Positions 8,306 through 17,705 of a DNA stretch of 64,000 nucleotides are shown piece by piece. The notes under the pieces are model-generated. The model had not been told where the DNA came from and searched no databases. It saw nothing but the letters and a program-made list of their open reading frames with translations. The number at the start of each line of letters is the position of its first letter. The stretch's first letter is position 1. A program made the position numbers and the translations under genes. The DNA is taken from NCBI GenBank assembly GCA_021773055.1, contig JAJFKV010000012.1, positions 1 to 64,000 of the forward strand. The letters run 5' to 3'. Source of the DNA: Woeseiaceae bacterium. Its GTDB lineage: Bacteria; Pseudomonadota; Gammaproteobacteria; Steroidobacterales; Woeseiaceae.

Positions 8306-10945
8306 ATGACAGTAATAACCAGAACAAAATACCAATCTGCAGTCGTTCGATTTATCGGTGTGTCATTGGCGTTCTTCTCCAGCAACGCGCTGGTGGCAGT
8401 CGCAAATGCACAATCGAGTGCCAGTGAAGACGAAATCATCGAAGAGATCGTGACGACCGGTTCGCGCCGCAAAGCAAGATCTCCGTCAGACACACCGGCA
8501 CCAGTCGATGTTATTACGGCTGATCAGCTCGCCAATCAGGGTAGCAATAACGTCCTGGATACCTTGAGCGCAATTGTTCCTTCATTCACAGCGCATGTGC
8601 AGCCTAACAGTGGCACTGCGACATCGATTCGTCCGGCCAACCTGCGAGGCATGTCTCCTGACGCGACCCTGGTGCTGGTTAACGGCAAGCGGCGACATCG
8701 TGCGGCCGTTGTTGTTACTGCATCATCATCCAACGGCCTGGCACGAGGGTCACAACCGGTCGATATTTCGACAATACCGTCGATCGCACTGAAGCGTGTA
8801 GAGGTATTGCGCGATGGTGCTTCTGCCCAATATGGTGCTGATGCGATCGCGGGTGTGATCAACTTTATTCCACGTGATGACACAGATGGTGGCTCCGTGG
8901 AAATCAAATACGGGCAATATGGCGAAGGTGACGGCGAGTCGGTGCAGGTTGCTGGTACCTATGGCATGCAGCTTGGCAGTGGTGGTCACCTGAACATCAG
9001 TGCGGAAGTCAATGATGTGGACGGAACCAGCCGAACGGTGCAACGTGACGACGCCGCCTCACTGGTCGCGGCGGGCAATACGAACGTCATCGATCCGGTG
9101 CAGATCTGGGGTTCTCCGGAACTCAGCGATGAAATAAAAGTCTTCATCAACCTCGGCGTCGAGACCGGTGCGAACTCCGAATTCTATGCCTTTGGCGGTT
9201 ACTCCGAAAAACGAACAGACGGCACGTTCTTCTATCGCAACCCGAACAATCGTGGCGGCACCTTTCACACCAGCGCAGATTCAGCCGGGCCTAATGCCGG
9301 TTCAAACATTCGTCTGGTTGGTGACCTGACACCCGCAGACGGATTGAATTGTCTGGGTGGTTACGACTTCGTATCTGGCGTCAGAGATGAAGTGGTTATT
9401 GGCAGTGCTGCAGACGATGCCGCACTGGCCGCAGCGGTTACAGATCCGAACTGCTGGACATTTAACGAAATGTTTCCCGGAGGATTCACGCCGTTCTTCG
9501 GTAGTGACTTGAATGATATTTCAGGAAGCGCCGGACTGCGCGGGGAACTCGACAATGGCATGACTTACGATGTCAGCTTCAGTGCAGGGCGAAACGAGAT
9601 CGGTTTTGATCTGGTTGATTCGATCAATGCGAGCCTTGGACCCGCAACGCCATTGTTCTTTAAGGCTGGCTTTTATGTTGAGCTGGAAAACATGTTCAAC
9701 GTCGATGTTTCATACCCTGTAGAAATAGAGGGCTTTGCGTCACCTTTGAACGTGGCTGCCGGTTTCGAGTGGCGTAAAGAGCAGTTTCAAATTGGAGTTG
9801 CCCAGGCCGAGACGTTCGAGGCCGGTATTTTGGGCAACCCGGATCTGTCGCTGGGCGTTAATCAGGGTTTTGAAGCTCGACTGAACGGCTTCGCACCGTT
9901 CCGGCCAGAAATCGCCGGTAAGAACGACCGCCATAACATCGCGGTCTATTTCGACCTTGAAGCGGACGTCACCGACGATCTGATTATTGGTGCAGCGGTC
10001 CGATTCGAGGACTTTAGCGATTTCGGCAATGAAACAACCTTCAAGCTGGCCGGCCTTTATCACGTTTCAGATGCCGTCTCTCTGCGCGCAACCTACGCCA
10101 CTGGATTCCGCGCGCCAACCATCGGACAACAAAACTTCAGCACGATTACGACGACATTTGGACCGGACGGCACGCTTGTATCGTCGGGAACAGTGCCGCC
10201 GACATCGGGTCCGGCGTTGTTACGCGGTGGCGGTCAGCTGCAGCCGGAAACATCGGATAGTTTTACGCTTGGCTTTGCTTACGAGCCTGAAGCCTTTAGC
10301 TTAACGGTCGACTATTTCAGTATTGATATGGAAGACAGGATTACGCAATCCGCCGCGCAATCGCTGTCTGCGGCAGAAGCCGCCCAACTGGAAGCTGAAG
10401 GGTTTTCCGCGGCAGGTCTGACGTCCTTCCGTTTCTTTACCAACGATTTTGAGACTACTACCCAGGGCATCGACGTAGTTGTATCACTACCCCTTGAAAT
10501 CACAAGTGGTGGCGCGTCAACGCTTAATTTCGCCGGTAACTGGACGGATAATGAAGTCACCGCGAATACGTCCGGGCTACTCGGACCGACCGAGGTCCAG
10601 CAGATCGAGGACGGCATACCGAATACGCGTGCGAACGTAACGCTGTCACATGCCGAAGATAACTGGCATGGCTATGCCAGGCTGAATTACTACGGTGATT
10701 ATGAAGAGGCGCATTTGAACAGTTTAGGCAGGCTCATCGACGCTGGGGCCGTCTTTACGATTGATGTCGAGGCCGGGTTTGACGTCAGTGACAATATCGA
10801 GCTGATTATTGGTGCGCAGAACTTGCTGGATGAATTTCCGGAAAGCAATCCGTTCGCCGGTGCGACGGGTGCACGTTATTCAATCACATCGCCAATGGGC
10901 TTCAATGGCGGGTTTTATTATGGGAAAGTCAGGTTCAGTTTTTGA
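8306..10945 (+). CDS. TonB-dependent outer-membrane receptor
   Basis: An 879-residue receptor with a signal peptide ending near ANAQ (about residue 36), a TonB-box-like EEIVTTGSR segment, a plug domain (about 50-170, with LRGMSPDATLVLVNGKRR and QYGADAIAGVINFIPRD) and a C-terminal beta-barrel ending in Phe (VRFSF). A G-rich ribosome site precedes ATG 8306. It lies between the LysR gene and a sodium:solute symporter, so it likely brings the substrate of the neighbouring degradative operon across the outer membrane. The 234-base gap before it should hold its promoter. The ligand is not readable from sequence. Confidence 0.92.
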   Translation: MTVITRTKYQSAVVRFIGVSLAFFSSNALVAVANAQSSASEDEIIEEIVTTGSRRKARSPSDTPAPVDVITADQLANQGSNNVLDTLSAIVPSFTAHVQPNSGTATSIRPANLRGMSPDATLVLVNGKRRHRAAVVVTASSSNGLARGSQPVDISTIPSIALKRVEVLRDGASAQYGADAIAGVINFIPRDDTDGGSVEIKYGQYGEGDGESVQVAGTYGMQLGSGGHLNISAEVNDVDGTSRTVQRDDAASLVAAGNTNVIDPVQIWGSPELSDEIKVFINLGVETGANSEFYAFGGYSEKRTDGTFFYRNPNNRGGTFHTSADSAGPNAGSNIRLVGDLTPADGLNCLGGYDFVSGVRDEVVIGSAADDAALAAAVTDPNCWTFNEMFPGGFTPFFGSDLNDISGSAGLRGELDNGMTYDVSFSAGRNEIGFDLVDSINASLGPATPLFFKAGFYVELENMFNVDVSYPVEIEGFASPLNVAAGFEWRKEQFQIGVAQAETFEAGILGNPDLSLGVNQGFEARLNGFAPFRPEIAGKNDRHNIAVYFDLEADVTDDLIIGAAVRFEDFSDFGNETTFKLAGLYHVSDAVSLRATYATGFRAPTIGQQNFSTITTTFGPDGTLVSSGTVPPTSGPALLRGGGQLQPETSDSFTLGFAYEPEAFSLTVDYFSIDMEDRITQSAAQSLSAAEAAQLEAEGFSAAGLTSFRFFTNDFETTTQGIDVVVSLPLEITSGGASTLNFAGNWTDNEVTANTSGLLGPTEVQQIEDGIPNTRANVTLSHAEDNWHGYARLNYYGDYEEAHLNSLGRLIDAGAVFTIDVEAGFDVSDNIELIIGAQNLLDEFPESNPFAGATGARYSITSPMGFNGGFYYGKVRFSF

Positions 10946-10976
10946 GTTCCCCCCGTACTCAACTGACCTATTGCTT

Positions 10977-10996
10977 AAGGGCGCTTCGGCGCCCTT
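10977..10996 (+). terminator. UUCG-loop hairpin terminator
   Basis: AAGGGCGC pairs perfectly with GCGCCCTT around a TTCG tetraloop, 31 bases after the TonB receptor stop and before the symporter ribosome site. The following bases (AACTTTATAT) are only moderately T-rich, so termination may be partial. Confidence 0.75.
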
Positions 10997-11036
10997 AACT
11001 TTATATGCTTAAATAGCTTCAGGAGGCAGGAGCATT

Positions 11037-12446
11037 ATGCTGGCGACCATAGTTCTCACAGTTACCGTCGTATTTTGCGTCGTGTTCTTTATTGTCTCCT
11101 GGCGCGTCAAGGACTCGGCTGCCAGCAGTTTTGCGATGTATGCCATCGGTGGCGGCGCACTGCCGCTCTACCTGATTCTCTTCAGTGACCTGGCGACGAT
11201 TATGGGCGCCGGTAACTTTATCGGTCATGCCAGTTCCGGCTTCACCAAGGGCATCAGCCACATTCCGTTCATCATCGGCGAGCAGGGCTCGAAAATAGTT
11301 TTCGCATTGGTCTTTGCCGCTTTTGCTGGCCGTTTTACGTATATCACCGTCTCTGATCTGATGTACGACCTCATACACCGCGATAAAGTCACGCAGGCTA
11401 TCACTGGCGTGCTGACTGGTTCTATCATGCTGGCGTGGCTGGGCGGGCAGGCTATGGGTCTCGGTTACATTTTCGAGCAATTTACTGACATCGATCCGGT
11501 CCCGGTCATTATCTTTTTCAACGCCGTGTTCATTCTCTATACCTATCTCGGCGGCGTCCTGTCGGTTGTATGGACTGACTTTATCCAGGGCATAATCGTC
11601 ATTGTTTTCGGCTTCGTGTTTTACTATTTTGCACTAGCGCCGATGCATTGGGATGTTGGCTACCTGGGATCGCAGTTGACCGAGGTCGCGGGCAAGGAAT
11701 TCTGGGACCTCAGTACGGTTCCAACCGGCACGATCATCGTGAATTTTGTAACAGGTTGCTTTGGCGTGCTGGCGGCCCAGGTTTACTGGCAACGGTGCTT
11801 TGCAGCGAAGGATGCGAGAACTGCTCGCATGGCGATGTTGATCAGTGGTGTTCTGGTGATCATCCTGGTCAGTCTTACCGCATTCGTCGGAATGACAGCG
11901 AAGGCACTGAACCCGGGCCTCGACCCGGCGCTCGCGATGCCGTGGCTGATGATGAACTACGTGCCACTGCCAGTCGTTGCTATCGTCTATGCGTTGGTAC
12001 TGGCTGCGGCGATGTCGTCAGCCGATTCTCTTCTAAACGCGAGCGCGATTATCGTCGTTAATGATGTCATTCGCCCGTTCAAGCCGGACACACCGGACAA
12101 CAAGCTTGTTGACTGGACAAAGAAAGCGACAATTATTATCGGTGTATTCGCGTGTGCACTTGCATTGTATGCGGAATCGATCATCGATTTGTTCGCGAGA
12201 GCTTACACAATGGCCGGGGGTGGAGTAGTTCCCGTCCTGATTGTCGGCTTGCTGTGGAAAGCGTCAGGCAAGCCCTTTCAGGCGGGTGAGCAAAACTCGA
12301 GACTTACGCCGTGGGGCGTCCGCGCCGCGGTCGTCTCCGGAGCTGTCATTTCCCTGGCATTTGGAATCTTGTGGGGAATTGTTGTGGCAACGGTTCTCGC
12401 GATCGCCGTGTCTTTGCTGACCAGGACCACCGCAAGACAGCACTAG
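11037..12446 (+). CDS. Sodium:solute symporter (SSS family)
   Basis: A 469-residue polytopic inner-membrane protein with about 13 hydrophobic segments and SSS-family features such as the GAGNFIGHAS segment near residue 60 and a SADSLLNASAIIVVNDV stretch near 325-340, as in PutP-like transporters. A strong AGGAGG ribosome site lies just before ATG 11037. Family members import proline, other amino acids, sugars or carboxylates with sodium. Placed after a TonB receptor and opposite an imino-acid dehydrogenase operon, it most likely imports that operon's substrate; this is inference. It converges with the next minus-strand cytochrome gene. Confidence 0.88.
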   Translation: MLATIVLTVTVVFCVVFFIVSWRVKDSAASSFAMYAIGGGALPLYLILFSDLATIMGAGNFIGHASSGFTKGISHIPFIIGEQGSKIVFALVFAAFAGRFTYITVSDLMYDLIHRDKVTQAITGVLTGSIMLAWLGGQAMGLGYIFEQFTDIDPVPVIIFFNAVFILYTYLGGVLSVVWTDFIQGIIVIVFGFVFYYFALAPMHWDVGYLGSQLTEVAGKEFWDLSTVPTGTIIVNFVTGCFGVLAAQVYWQRCFAAKDARTARMAMLISGVLVIILVSLTAFVGMTAKALNPGLDPALAMPWLMMNYVPLPVVAIVYALVLAAAMSSADSLLNASAIIVVNDVIRPFKPDTPDNKLVDWTKKATIIIGVFACALALYAESIIDLFARAYTMAGGGVVPVLIVGLLWKASGKPFQAGEQNSRLTPWGVRAAVVSGAVISLAFGILWGIVVATVLAIAVSLLTRTTARQH

Positions 12447-12458
12447 CCAGCCAATCAC

Positions 12459-13451
12459 TCAAGTGTCTTCTCTGAAAGCAACACTGATGTAGGCGATGAT
12501 CGCGTCTATTTCGGTGTCGCTGAGAACGTGTCGCCACGCAGGCATGGATGTGTCGATTTTGCCGGACTTGATGATCTCCCGCAGCGCATCGGGCGTCGCC
12601 GTAAGCACAAAGCTGTCTGCTGTGAAATCGCGTGGTTTTGGATTAAGAAAGCTACCGATCCAGTTTTGACCGCTGCCGTCCGGGGCATGGCAAAACGCGC
12701 AGTTTTCCGCATACAGGATAAGCCCCACCGATTCTTCTTCTGTCATGCCCTCCGGTATGACTTGTATCTCGTGGCGTGCGTATGGCGAGGCGGCACTAAT
12801 CGCGTCCAATGGTGGACTTCGATGTGAAAAATGTTTGCGAGGAAACGACACGGCTCGGGTCTCCCAAATGGCTTCGCCGCCATTGGAGTTTGGCTGGTCA
12901 TGGCAGCTGACGCAGGCCGTTGTATACAAGCGCCTACCCACGCGTTGCCCAGGCGAGAGCTCCGACCACGAAGTGTCGAGTGCGATGCTGCCATCGATAA
13001 AAGGATATGCAGCGCGGTATTTTTCGTGATCCGGCCAGCCGTTTTCCGGAGAATGATATTTTTGGTCGGCTGCGGAGTTGCCGAAAAAGGATGCGCGTAT
13101 GTAGCCGCCGACGGCAGAAATTTCGACATCCGTCAGGACCGACGAAAAACCAACCATGGCCGTGCCCGGATGTCCGTCACGAATGGTCTTAAACATACGC
13201 TCGGCGGGTAGCGTCGTCGAAGTCGCCGCGGTGAAATCACGAGGTTTTGGACTTAGGTAGGTACTTGCCAGCGTCTCGGCATTACCTGAATAGCCGTGAC
13301 ACTGGTAACAATAGAAACGATAGACGGACTCACCATCCGTCGGGTTTTCGGCGGCCAAAACGGGCCATGTCCATAACAAAACAGCAACGAGCAATACGCT
13401 GTAAATGCTGCAATGTTGCGGTATAGAAGTCGTTTTCACTGGGCTACTCAA
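12459..13451 (-). CDS. Exported trihaem c-type cytochrome
   Basis: A 330-residue periplasmic cytochrome with a signal peptide ending near PVLAAE (residue 34) and three class-I-like haem modules, each with one CxxCH: CYQCH (48-52), CVSCH (mid-protein) and CAFCH (near 250). The first and third modules share a PRDFT segment and a Met-containing loop before a terminal helix, typical of His/Met mono-haem domains of the cbb3/CytC type. It resembles the dihaem protein at 16804-17589, which also has PRDFT. It is divergent from the Sel1-cytochrome-propeller operon and probably exchanges electrons in the periplasm. Confidence 0.88.
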   Translation of the reverse strand: MSSPVKTTSIPQHCSIYSVLLVAVLLWTWPVLAAENPTDGESVYRFYCYQCHGYSGNAETLASTYLSPKPRDFTAATSTTLPAERMFKTIRDGHPGTAMVGFSSVLTDVEISAVGGYIRASFFGNSAADQKYHSPENGWPDHEKYRAAYPFIDGSIALDTSWSELSPGQRVGRRLYTTACVSCHDQPNSNGGEAIWETRAVSFPRKHFSHRSPPLDAISAASPYARHEIQVIPEGMTEEESVGLILYAENCAFCHAPDGSGQNWIGSFLNPKPRDFTADSFVLTATPDALREIIKSGKIDTSMPAWRHVLSDTEIDAIIAYISVAFREDT

Positions 13452-13608
13452 TTACCCGGTCGTCAAAAGTGTTGTGAATTCTAGACGTTTGAGTCTGTTC
13501 ATTCGAGTTTGTCGTTGCAATCATGGATACTTCGGAAAACCGCGATGGTGGGTACTCTGCGAGATGTACATTATTGCCGCGGCCTGACTGTATGAGGACT
13601 ACTGCCTT

Positions 13609-14226
13609 ATGTACAAACCAAGAACTGATGACATTTTCCGTCTCGGCGCACTGATGAGTTGCGTTATGCTGGTGCTTGCGACGGCAATTGCGGCGGAACC
13701 AGATGATGATCTACAGGCAGGTCTGGACGCCTACATCAGCGGTGACCTGCTCACTGCAATGGTCAGGTTCAGGTCGGCTGCAGAAGCCGGGTCCGCAGAA
13801 GCACAATCGCGACTCGCATGGATTCTGGATCAGTCAGAGGAGAATGAGGCAGCGGTTTCACTGTATCGCCAGTCGGCCGAGCAGGGTCATGCGGCGGGCG
13901 AGAATGGCCTGGCTGAGATGTACGCGAAAGGTGAAGGTGTCGAAAAAGATGCAGAAACCGCGCTGCTGTGGTTTACGAAAGCGGCAGAAAACGGCCATCT
14001 ACCAGCGCTTCGGATATTAATCTCGGCTTACGAGAATGGCGAGCTCGGACTTTCACCAGATGAGGCCCAGACAGGCCGTTGGCTACTGCGTGCGGCTGAA
14101 GTTGGGGATCGAGCGTCGATGATGCGCCTCGCCAATGTCTATCGAACCGGTGGACTGGGGATCGACATTAACGAACAATTGGCCATTCGATGGGAAAAAC
14201 AACTCGCAGAGCCAGAGACCGAATAA
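13609..14226 (+). CDS. Exported Sel1-repeat protein
   Basis: A 205-residue protein with a signal peptide (cleavage near AIAAE, residue 28) followed by Sel1-like helical repeats, for example GLAEMYAKGEGVEKDAETAL and the related ANVYRTGGLGIDINEQLA unit. Such repeats form protein-binding solenoids. Its stop is directly followed by the ATG of a monohaem cytochrome and then two propeller proteins, so it probably scaffolds that group in the periplasm. No catalytic motif is seen. Confidence 0.82.
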   Translation: MYKPRTDDIFRLGALMSCVMLVLATAIAAEPDDDLQAGLDAYISGDLLTAMVRFRSAAEAGSAEAQSRLAWILDQSEENEAAVSLYRQSAEQGHAAGENGLAEMYAKGEGVEKDAETALLWFTKAAENGHLPALRILISAYENGELGLSPDEAQTGRWLLRAAEVGDRASMMRLANVYRTGGLGIDINEQLAIRWEKQLAEPETE

Positions 14227-14526
14227 ATGAAGAATCGGCTAATACTCGTTGTTGCAATGTCGCTCGTCATGGCCGACGCCACGATCGCAGGGGACTATTT
14301 CAACGGCAAAAAAGTATACGCAATGAACTGCGTTTCCTGTCACGGCAGCAACGGACGCTCGATGGACCCGAGTGTGCCGAGTTTCGCCGACGGTGATGCA
14401 TTGTTCCGGCCGGATCAGGATTTGTACGAGCAAGTCCGCAGTGGATCGGGCACCATGCCGGCCTTTCGAGGTGTCCTGAGCGATGCCGAAATTCGGGATG
14501 TAATCACCTACATCCGATCACTTTAG
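14227..14526 (+). CDS. Small monohaem cytochrome c
   Basis: A 99-residue protein with a signal peptide ending near ATIAG and a single class I haem site, CVSCH, near residues 37-41. The C-terminal half has a Met-bearing segment (GTMPAFRGVLSD) that probably gives the sixth haem ligand, followed by the YIRSL helix. It starts at the base after the Sel1 gene's stop and ends 3 bases before the first propeller gene, so all are one transcript. It likely shuttles electrons to or from a partner bound by the neighbouring propeller lipoproteins; partners are inferred. Confidence 0.9.
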   Translation: MKNRLILVVAMSLVMADATIAGDYFNGKKVYAMNCVSCHGSNGRSMDPSVPSFADGDALFRPDQDLYEQVRSGSGTMPAFRGVLSDAEIRDVITYIRSL

Positions 14527-14529
14527 TTC

Positions 14530-15627
14530 ATGAATATGCAGATTCGAATAATCATCGCGGGCGTCATGCTGGTGCTGCTGTCCGCATGCAGCAAGCCAGA
14601 GGACGTCGCGCCACCAGTCGTAGTCGATAGTTTCAATGTTGGCGCTAATTCCTATGTAAGATCGCTCGCAATCGATGCCGCGACGAACAGCTTGTGGGTC
14701 GGCACATCGGGCGGCGCGATGGAGATCGACCTCGATTCGCACCTGATGCTCAATACATTCACACGCAAAGACGGTCTTGCTAATGAATACGTGTTCGGTA
14801 TCGGCGTTGATAGCGACGGCTACAAGTGGTTTGGTACCAACGCCGGCGGAGCGTCGCGATATAAAGATGGCAGCTGGCAGGTATTTTTCCCAATGCACGG
14901 GCTTGCGGATTACTGGATTTATTCATTCGCAGAGCAAGACGAAAAAATTTACTGGATCGGTACCTGGGCGGGGGCGAATCGCGTTGACCTTCGGACGATG
15001 CAGATAACAACGGTCAAAGATGAGCTGATCAATGAATGGGTTTATGGGTTGTCAGTCGATTCAAAAAACCGTGTGTGGTTCGGTACTGAGGGCGGGATTT
15101 CGATGCTCGATGGCGAGTCCTGGACACACTGGACGCATGAAGATGGCCTCGGTGGGCCCAATAAAAAGAACCTGCCCGCCAGTGCAAACACCGGACTTGG
15201 AACACGCGACCGACATGACTTGAGCGTAATGGTCGGTGGTGATGCCAGCTATAACCCGAACTACGTGTTCGCAACGCTTGCAGACCATGACGATACTATT
15301 TGGGCAGGAACATGGGGCGGTGGCGTTAGTGCATTTGATGGCCGCAAATGGCGCAGCTACACAGCCGCTGACGGGCTGGCGGGGAACGTTATCTATGCTA
15401 TTGCCCAAGGCCCCGACCGGGCTTACTGGTTGGGTACCAACAATGGCCTGAGTAGATTCGATGGTGAGACTTTCATCAACTACACAGTGGCTGATGGTCT
15501 GCTGGGCGCCGATGTCTACGCTATCGTCGTAACGAAAGAAAACGAGATATGGGCCGGAACCCGCGGTGGTGTTGTGCGGCTTGCGGGCAACCCGAACACC
15601 AGTGAAACAAGACAAGAAGTGCAATGA
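14530..15627 (+). CDS. Propeller-repeat lipoprotein (two-component-regulator-propeller type)
   Basis: A 365-residue lipoprotein with lipobox LLSAC (Cys20). The rest is a series of beta-propeller blades of the regulator-propeller (Reg_prop) type, each with the pattern LWVGTSGG or IWAGTWGGG followed by a turn and a DGLAGN-like loop. These repeats usually form the sensor part of hybrid two-component systems, but here there is no kinase or DNA-binding domain. It overlaps the next gene, a paralogue, by four bases (ATGA). It may be a structural or binding partner of the cytochromes around it; the function is unknown. Confidence 0.8.
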   Translation: MNMQIRIIIAGVMLVLLSACSKPEDVAPPVVVDSFNVGANSYVRSLAIDAATNSLWVGTSGGAMEIDLDSHLMLNTFTRKDGLANEYVFGIGVDSDGYKWFGTNAGGASRYKDGSWQVFFPMHGLADYWIYSFAEQDEKIYWIGTWAGANRVDLRTMQITTVKDELINEWVYGLSVDSKNRVWFGTEGGISMLDGESWTHWTHEDGLGGPNKKNLPASANTGLGTRDRHDLSVMVGGDASYNPNYVFATLADHDDTIWAGTWGGGVSAFDGRKWRSYTAADGLAGNVIYAIAQGPDRAYWLGTNNGLSRFDGETFINYTVADGLLGADVYAIVVTKENEIWAGTRGGVVRLAGNPNTSETRQEVQ

Positions 15628-16754
15628 TGAAAAAGGTAGTTTTGTTATTGGTGGCTATCACAATCGCGGTCGTGGCCTACCTTTTTGAGACACAACAGGA
15701 CGCACCCGACACTGTCTCCGAAATGCCGGACCCAAATAGCCACTTCACGCACTTTCGTGTTGGACAGCGAAATGTGAAGGCCATCCTGTTGGAAGGTGAT
15801 GTGACATGGGTCGGCACATCGGGTGGAATTATTCGCTACGACACGCAGGCGGACTCCTACACATTATTCGATACCGCTACGGGCTTGTTGGCGAACGGCA
15901 TTTTTCATCTTAGCAAGCTGGACGGAAGACTTGTCGCCGGCACTTATGGCGGCGGATTGTCTATTCTGAATGACGATGGCGAAACCTGGAAAACCTACAA
16001 TATTCCGGACGGCCTCGGCGACGGCTTCATCTATGACGTGCTCAAAATGCAGAACGGAGATGTCTGGATAGCGACCTGGTCGGGCGTCAATCGAATTCGA
16101 GGCGGTAATCTGGATGATCGTTCCAAATGGGATCTTTTCACCGTAGAAAATACCAATGGCGGATTGCCGAACGACTGGGTATACGCTTTGCAGGCAGGCA
16201 GGGATGGCGTCGTCTGGATGGCGACGGAAGGCGGTTTGTCACGCTTTGACGACGGCGAATGGACCAGTTGGAATCATGACAGCGGATTGGGCGCTCCCTA
16301 TGAACTCGTCCGTGAGGAAATCGAGTTCCTGACGGATCCCGCTGAATATTCTGACCATCATGCCCGGCAGAAGGTAGAAATGGGTCTCGAAGACGTCGAT
16401 ATCGCCTACAACCCGAATTACATCGTGGCGTTACTTGAGGATCGTCAAGGCAACGTGTGGGCCGGAACCTGGGGCGGTGGCTTGTCGCATTTTGATGGCA
16501 GGGAATGGATAAATTATACGGTTGCGGATGGCCTTCCGGGAAATCACGTGTTCATGTTGCACGAGGATCCGGACGGTCTTGTCTGGATCGGAACAAGCAA
16601 TGGTCTCGCTCGTTTTGAGAACGGCAACTTCAAACATTACTCGACGGCCGACGGGCTGTTCGCTAACCAGGTCTTCGCAATGGGGACGGCAGCGGATGGC
16701 AGTAAGTGGGTGGGAAGTTACGGCGGCGTTGCGAGGATCGCGAACCTGCCGTAG
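15624..16754 (+). CDS. Second propeller-repeat protein, paralogue of the preceding gene
   Basis: A 376-residue protein with an N-terminal hydrophobic segment (LLLVAITIAVVAYLF, about 5-20) that could be an uncleaved anchor, followed by Reg_prop-type blades with VWVGTSGG, VWMATEGGLSRF and VWAGTWGGGLSHF motifs. It shares the same central insert (a YNPNYIVALLED region) with the previous protein's YNPNYVFATLAD, so the two arose by duplication. No signalling domain is attached. It ends the operon begun at 13609 and converges with the dihaem cytochrome at 16804. Confidence 0.8.
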   Translation: MMKKVVLLLVAITIAVVAYLFETQQDAPDTVSEMPDPNSHFTHFRVGQRNVKAILLEGDVTWVGTSGGIIRYDTQADSYTLFDTATGLLANGIFHLSKLDGRLVAGTYGGGLSILNDDGETWKTYNIPDGLGDGFIYDVLKMQNGDVWIATWSGVNRIRGGNLDDRSKWDLFTVENTNGGLPNDWVYALQAGRDGVVWMATEGGLSRFDDGEWTSWNHDSGLGAPYELVREEIEFLTDPAEYSDHHARQKVEMGLEDVDIAYNPNYIVALLEDRQGNVWAGTWGGGLSHFDGREWINYTVADGLPGNHVFMLHEDPDGLVWIGTSNGLARFENGNFKHYSTADGLFANQVFAMGTAADGSKWVGSYGGVARIANLP

Positions 16755-16803
16755 ACCCGATAGTCGTGGTTGCAGCGCCGGCTATCCCTGCGCCGGACAT
16801 CAT

Positions 16804-17589
16804 TCATTCGTCCTTTGTCGTCCGGATAAATTCCTGGTAGACAAATTCTGCGACGTCCGCAATTTCCTGATCCGACAATACGAACCTCCAGGCAGGCATT
16901 TCCTTGCCGACTACGCCATCGCGGACACCGGCGAACAATCGCGGCCGATTCATGATTTGCCGCGTTGCGGAGTCCAGAAAATTCCGTGGTTTCGGGAAAA
17001 TAAAGTATGCACGTGGGCCATCGCCATCACCCAGCCCGCCATGACATTCGATGCAATTAGTGAAATAGATCGATCGTCCGTTTTCGAATTTTCCCTGCAG
17101 ATCATTCGGAAATGATTGTGCATGGTATTCATCGGGGCGGTGTTCAGTACCGGGGGTAACTGCTGAATGCGACTGCGGCAACGGCGCGTGTCCGGATACG
17201 TGCGGCGCCATGAATCGTGCCCGTACATAATCAACGATTGCTGCGACCTGGGTAGCGTTCAGCTGTGAACCAAATCCGGGCATTGGTGTTCCCGGTCGGC
17301 CATAGGTGACTGACGCAATCATGCGCTCGCGATCGAGTTCTTGTCGCGCAACATCGGTCGTGAAATCGCGGGGTGGTGTTGATAATGACTGCTGTCCCCA
17401 GACAGCACCTTTGCCATCATCACCGTGACAAACGCTGCACGATTCCTGATAAATCTTGATCGTTGCGTCTATTTGTTCGGTCGTTTTCTCATTCGCGATC
17501 GATACGGCTGTGCCCAGCAAGAACGCGAAATTAATCGACATAACCAGTTGTTTACGTATTTGCCGAAATATCTGGCTATCAATGTTCAA
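16804..17589 (-). CDS. Exported dihaem c-type cytochrome
   Basis: A 261-residue protein with two class-I-like haem modules, CSVCH near 53 and CIECH near 160, each followed by a Met loop (GTPMPGFGSQL and KEMPAWRFVLSD). The first module has the PRDFT segment also seen in the trihaem cytochrome at 12459-13451, pointing to a shared origin. A hydrophobic signal-like segment follows a basic start; an internal Met 16 codons in (17541) is an alternative start giving a shorter signal peptide. It is divergent from the NHL lipoprotein at 17706, with 116 bases between them for promoters. Likely a periplasmic electron carrier. Confidence 0.86.
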   Translation of the reverse strand: MNIDSQIFRQIRKQLVMSINFAFLLGTAVSIANEKTTEQIDATIKIYQESCSVCHGDDGKGAVWGQQSLSTPPRDFTTDVARQELDRERMIASVTYGRPGTPMPGFGSQLNATQVAAIVDYVRARFMAPHVSGHAPLPQSHSAVTPGTEHRPDEYHAQSFPNDLQGKFENGRSIYFTNCIECHGGLGDGDGPRAYFIFPKPRNFLDSATRQIMNRPRLFAGVRDGVVGKEMPAWRFVLSDQEIADVAEFVYQEFIRTTKDE

Positions 17590-17705
17590 ACTACTATTAC
17601 GCCCCTTCTGTGTTCGACCGCGCGAGAATTGACGCGCATACTATTGCTTCCCGAGTGCATTGGCCATAGGGAAATACACAGTCGTTTTACCTGGATCTCC
17701 AAGCT

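Noticed and set aside
13452-13608. Fnr/Crp site in the divergent gap before the Sel1 gene
   Set aside because: TTGTGAATTCTAGAC has one good half site but no matching second half.
16755-16803. GCGCCGG repeat between the convergent propeller and dihaem genes as a terminator
   Set aside because: The two copies are in the same orientation; the possible stem is only about five pairs.
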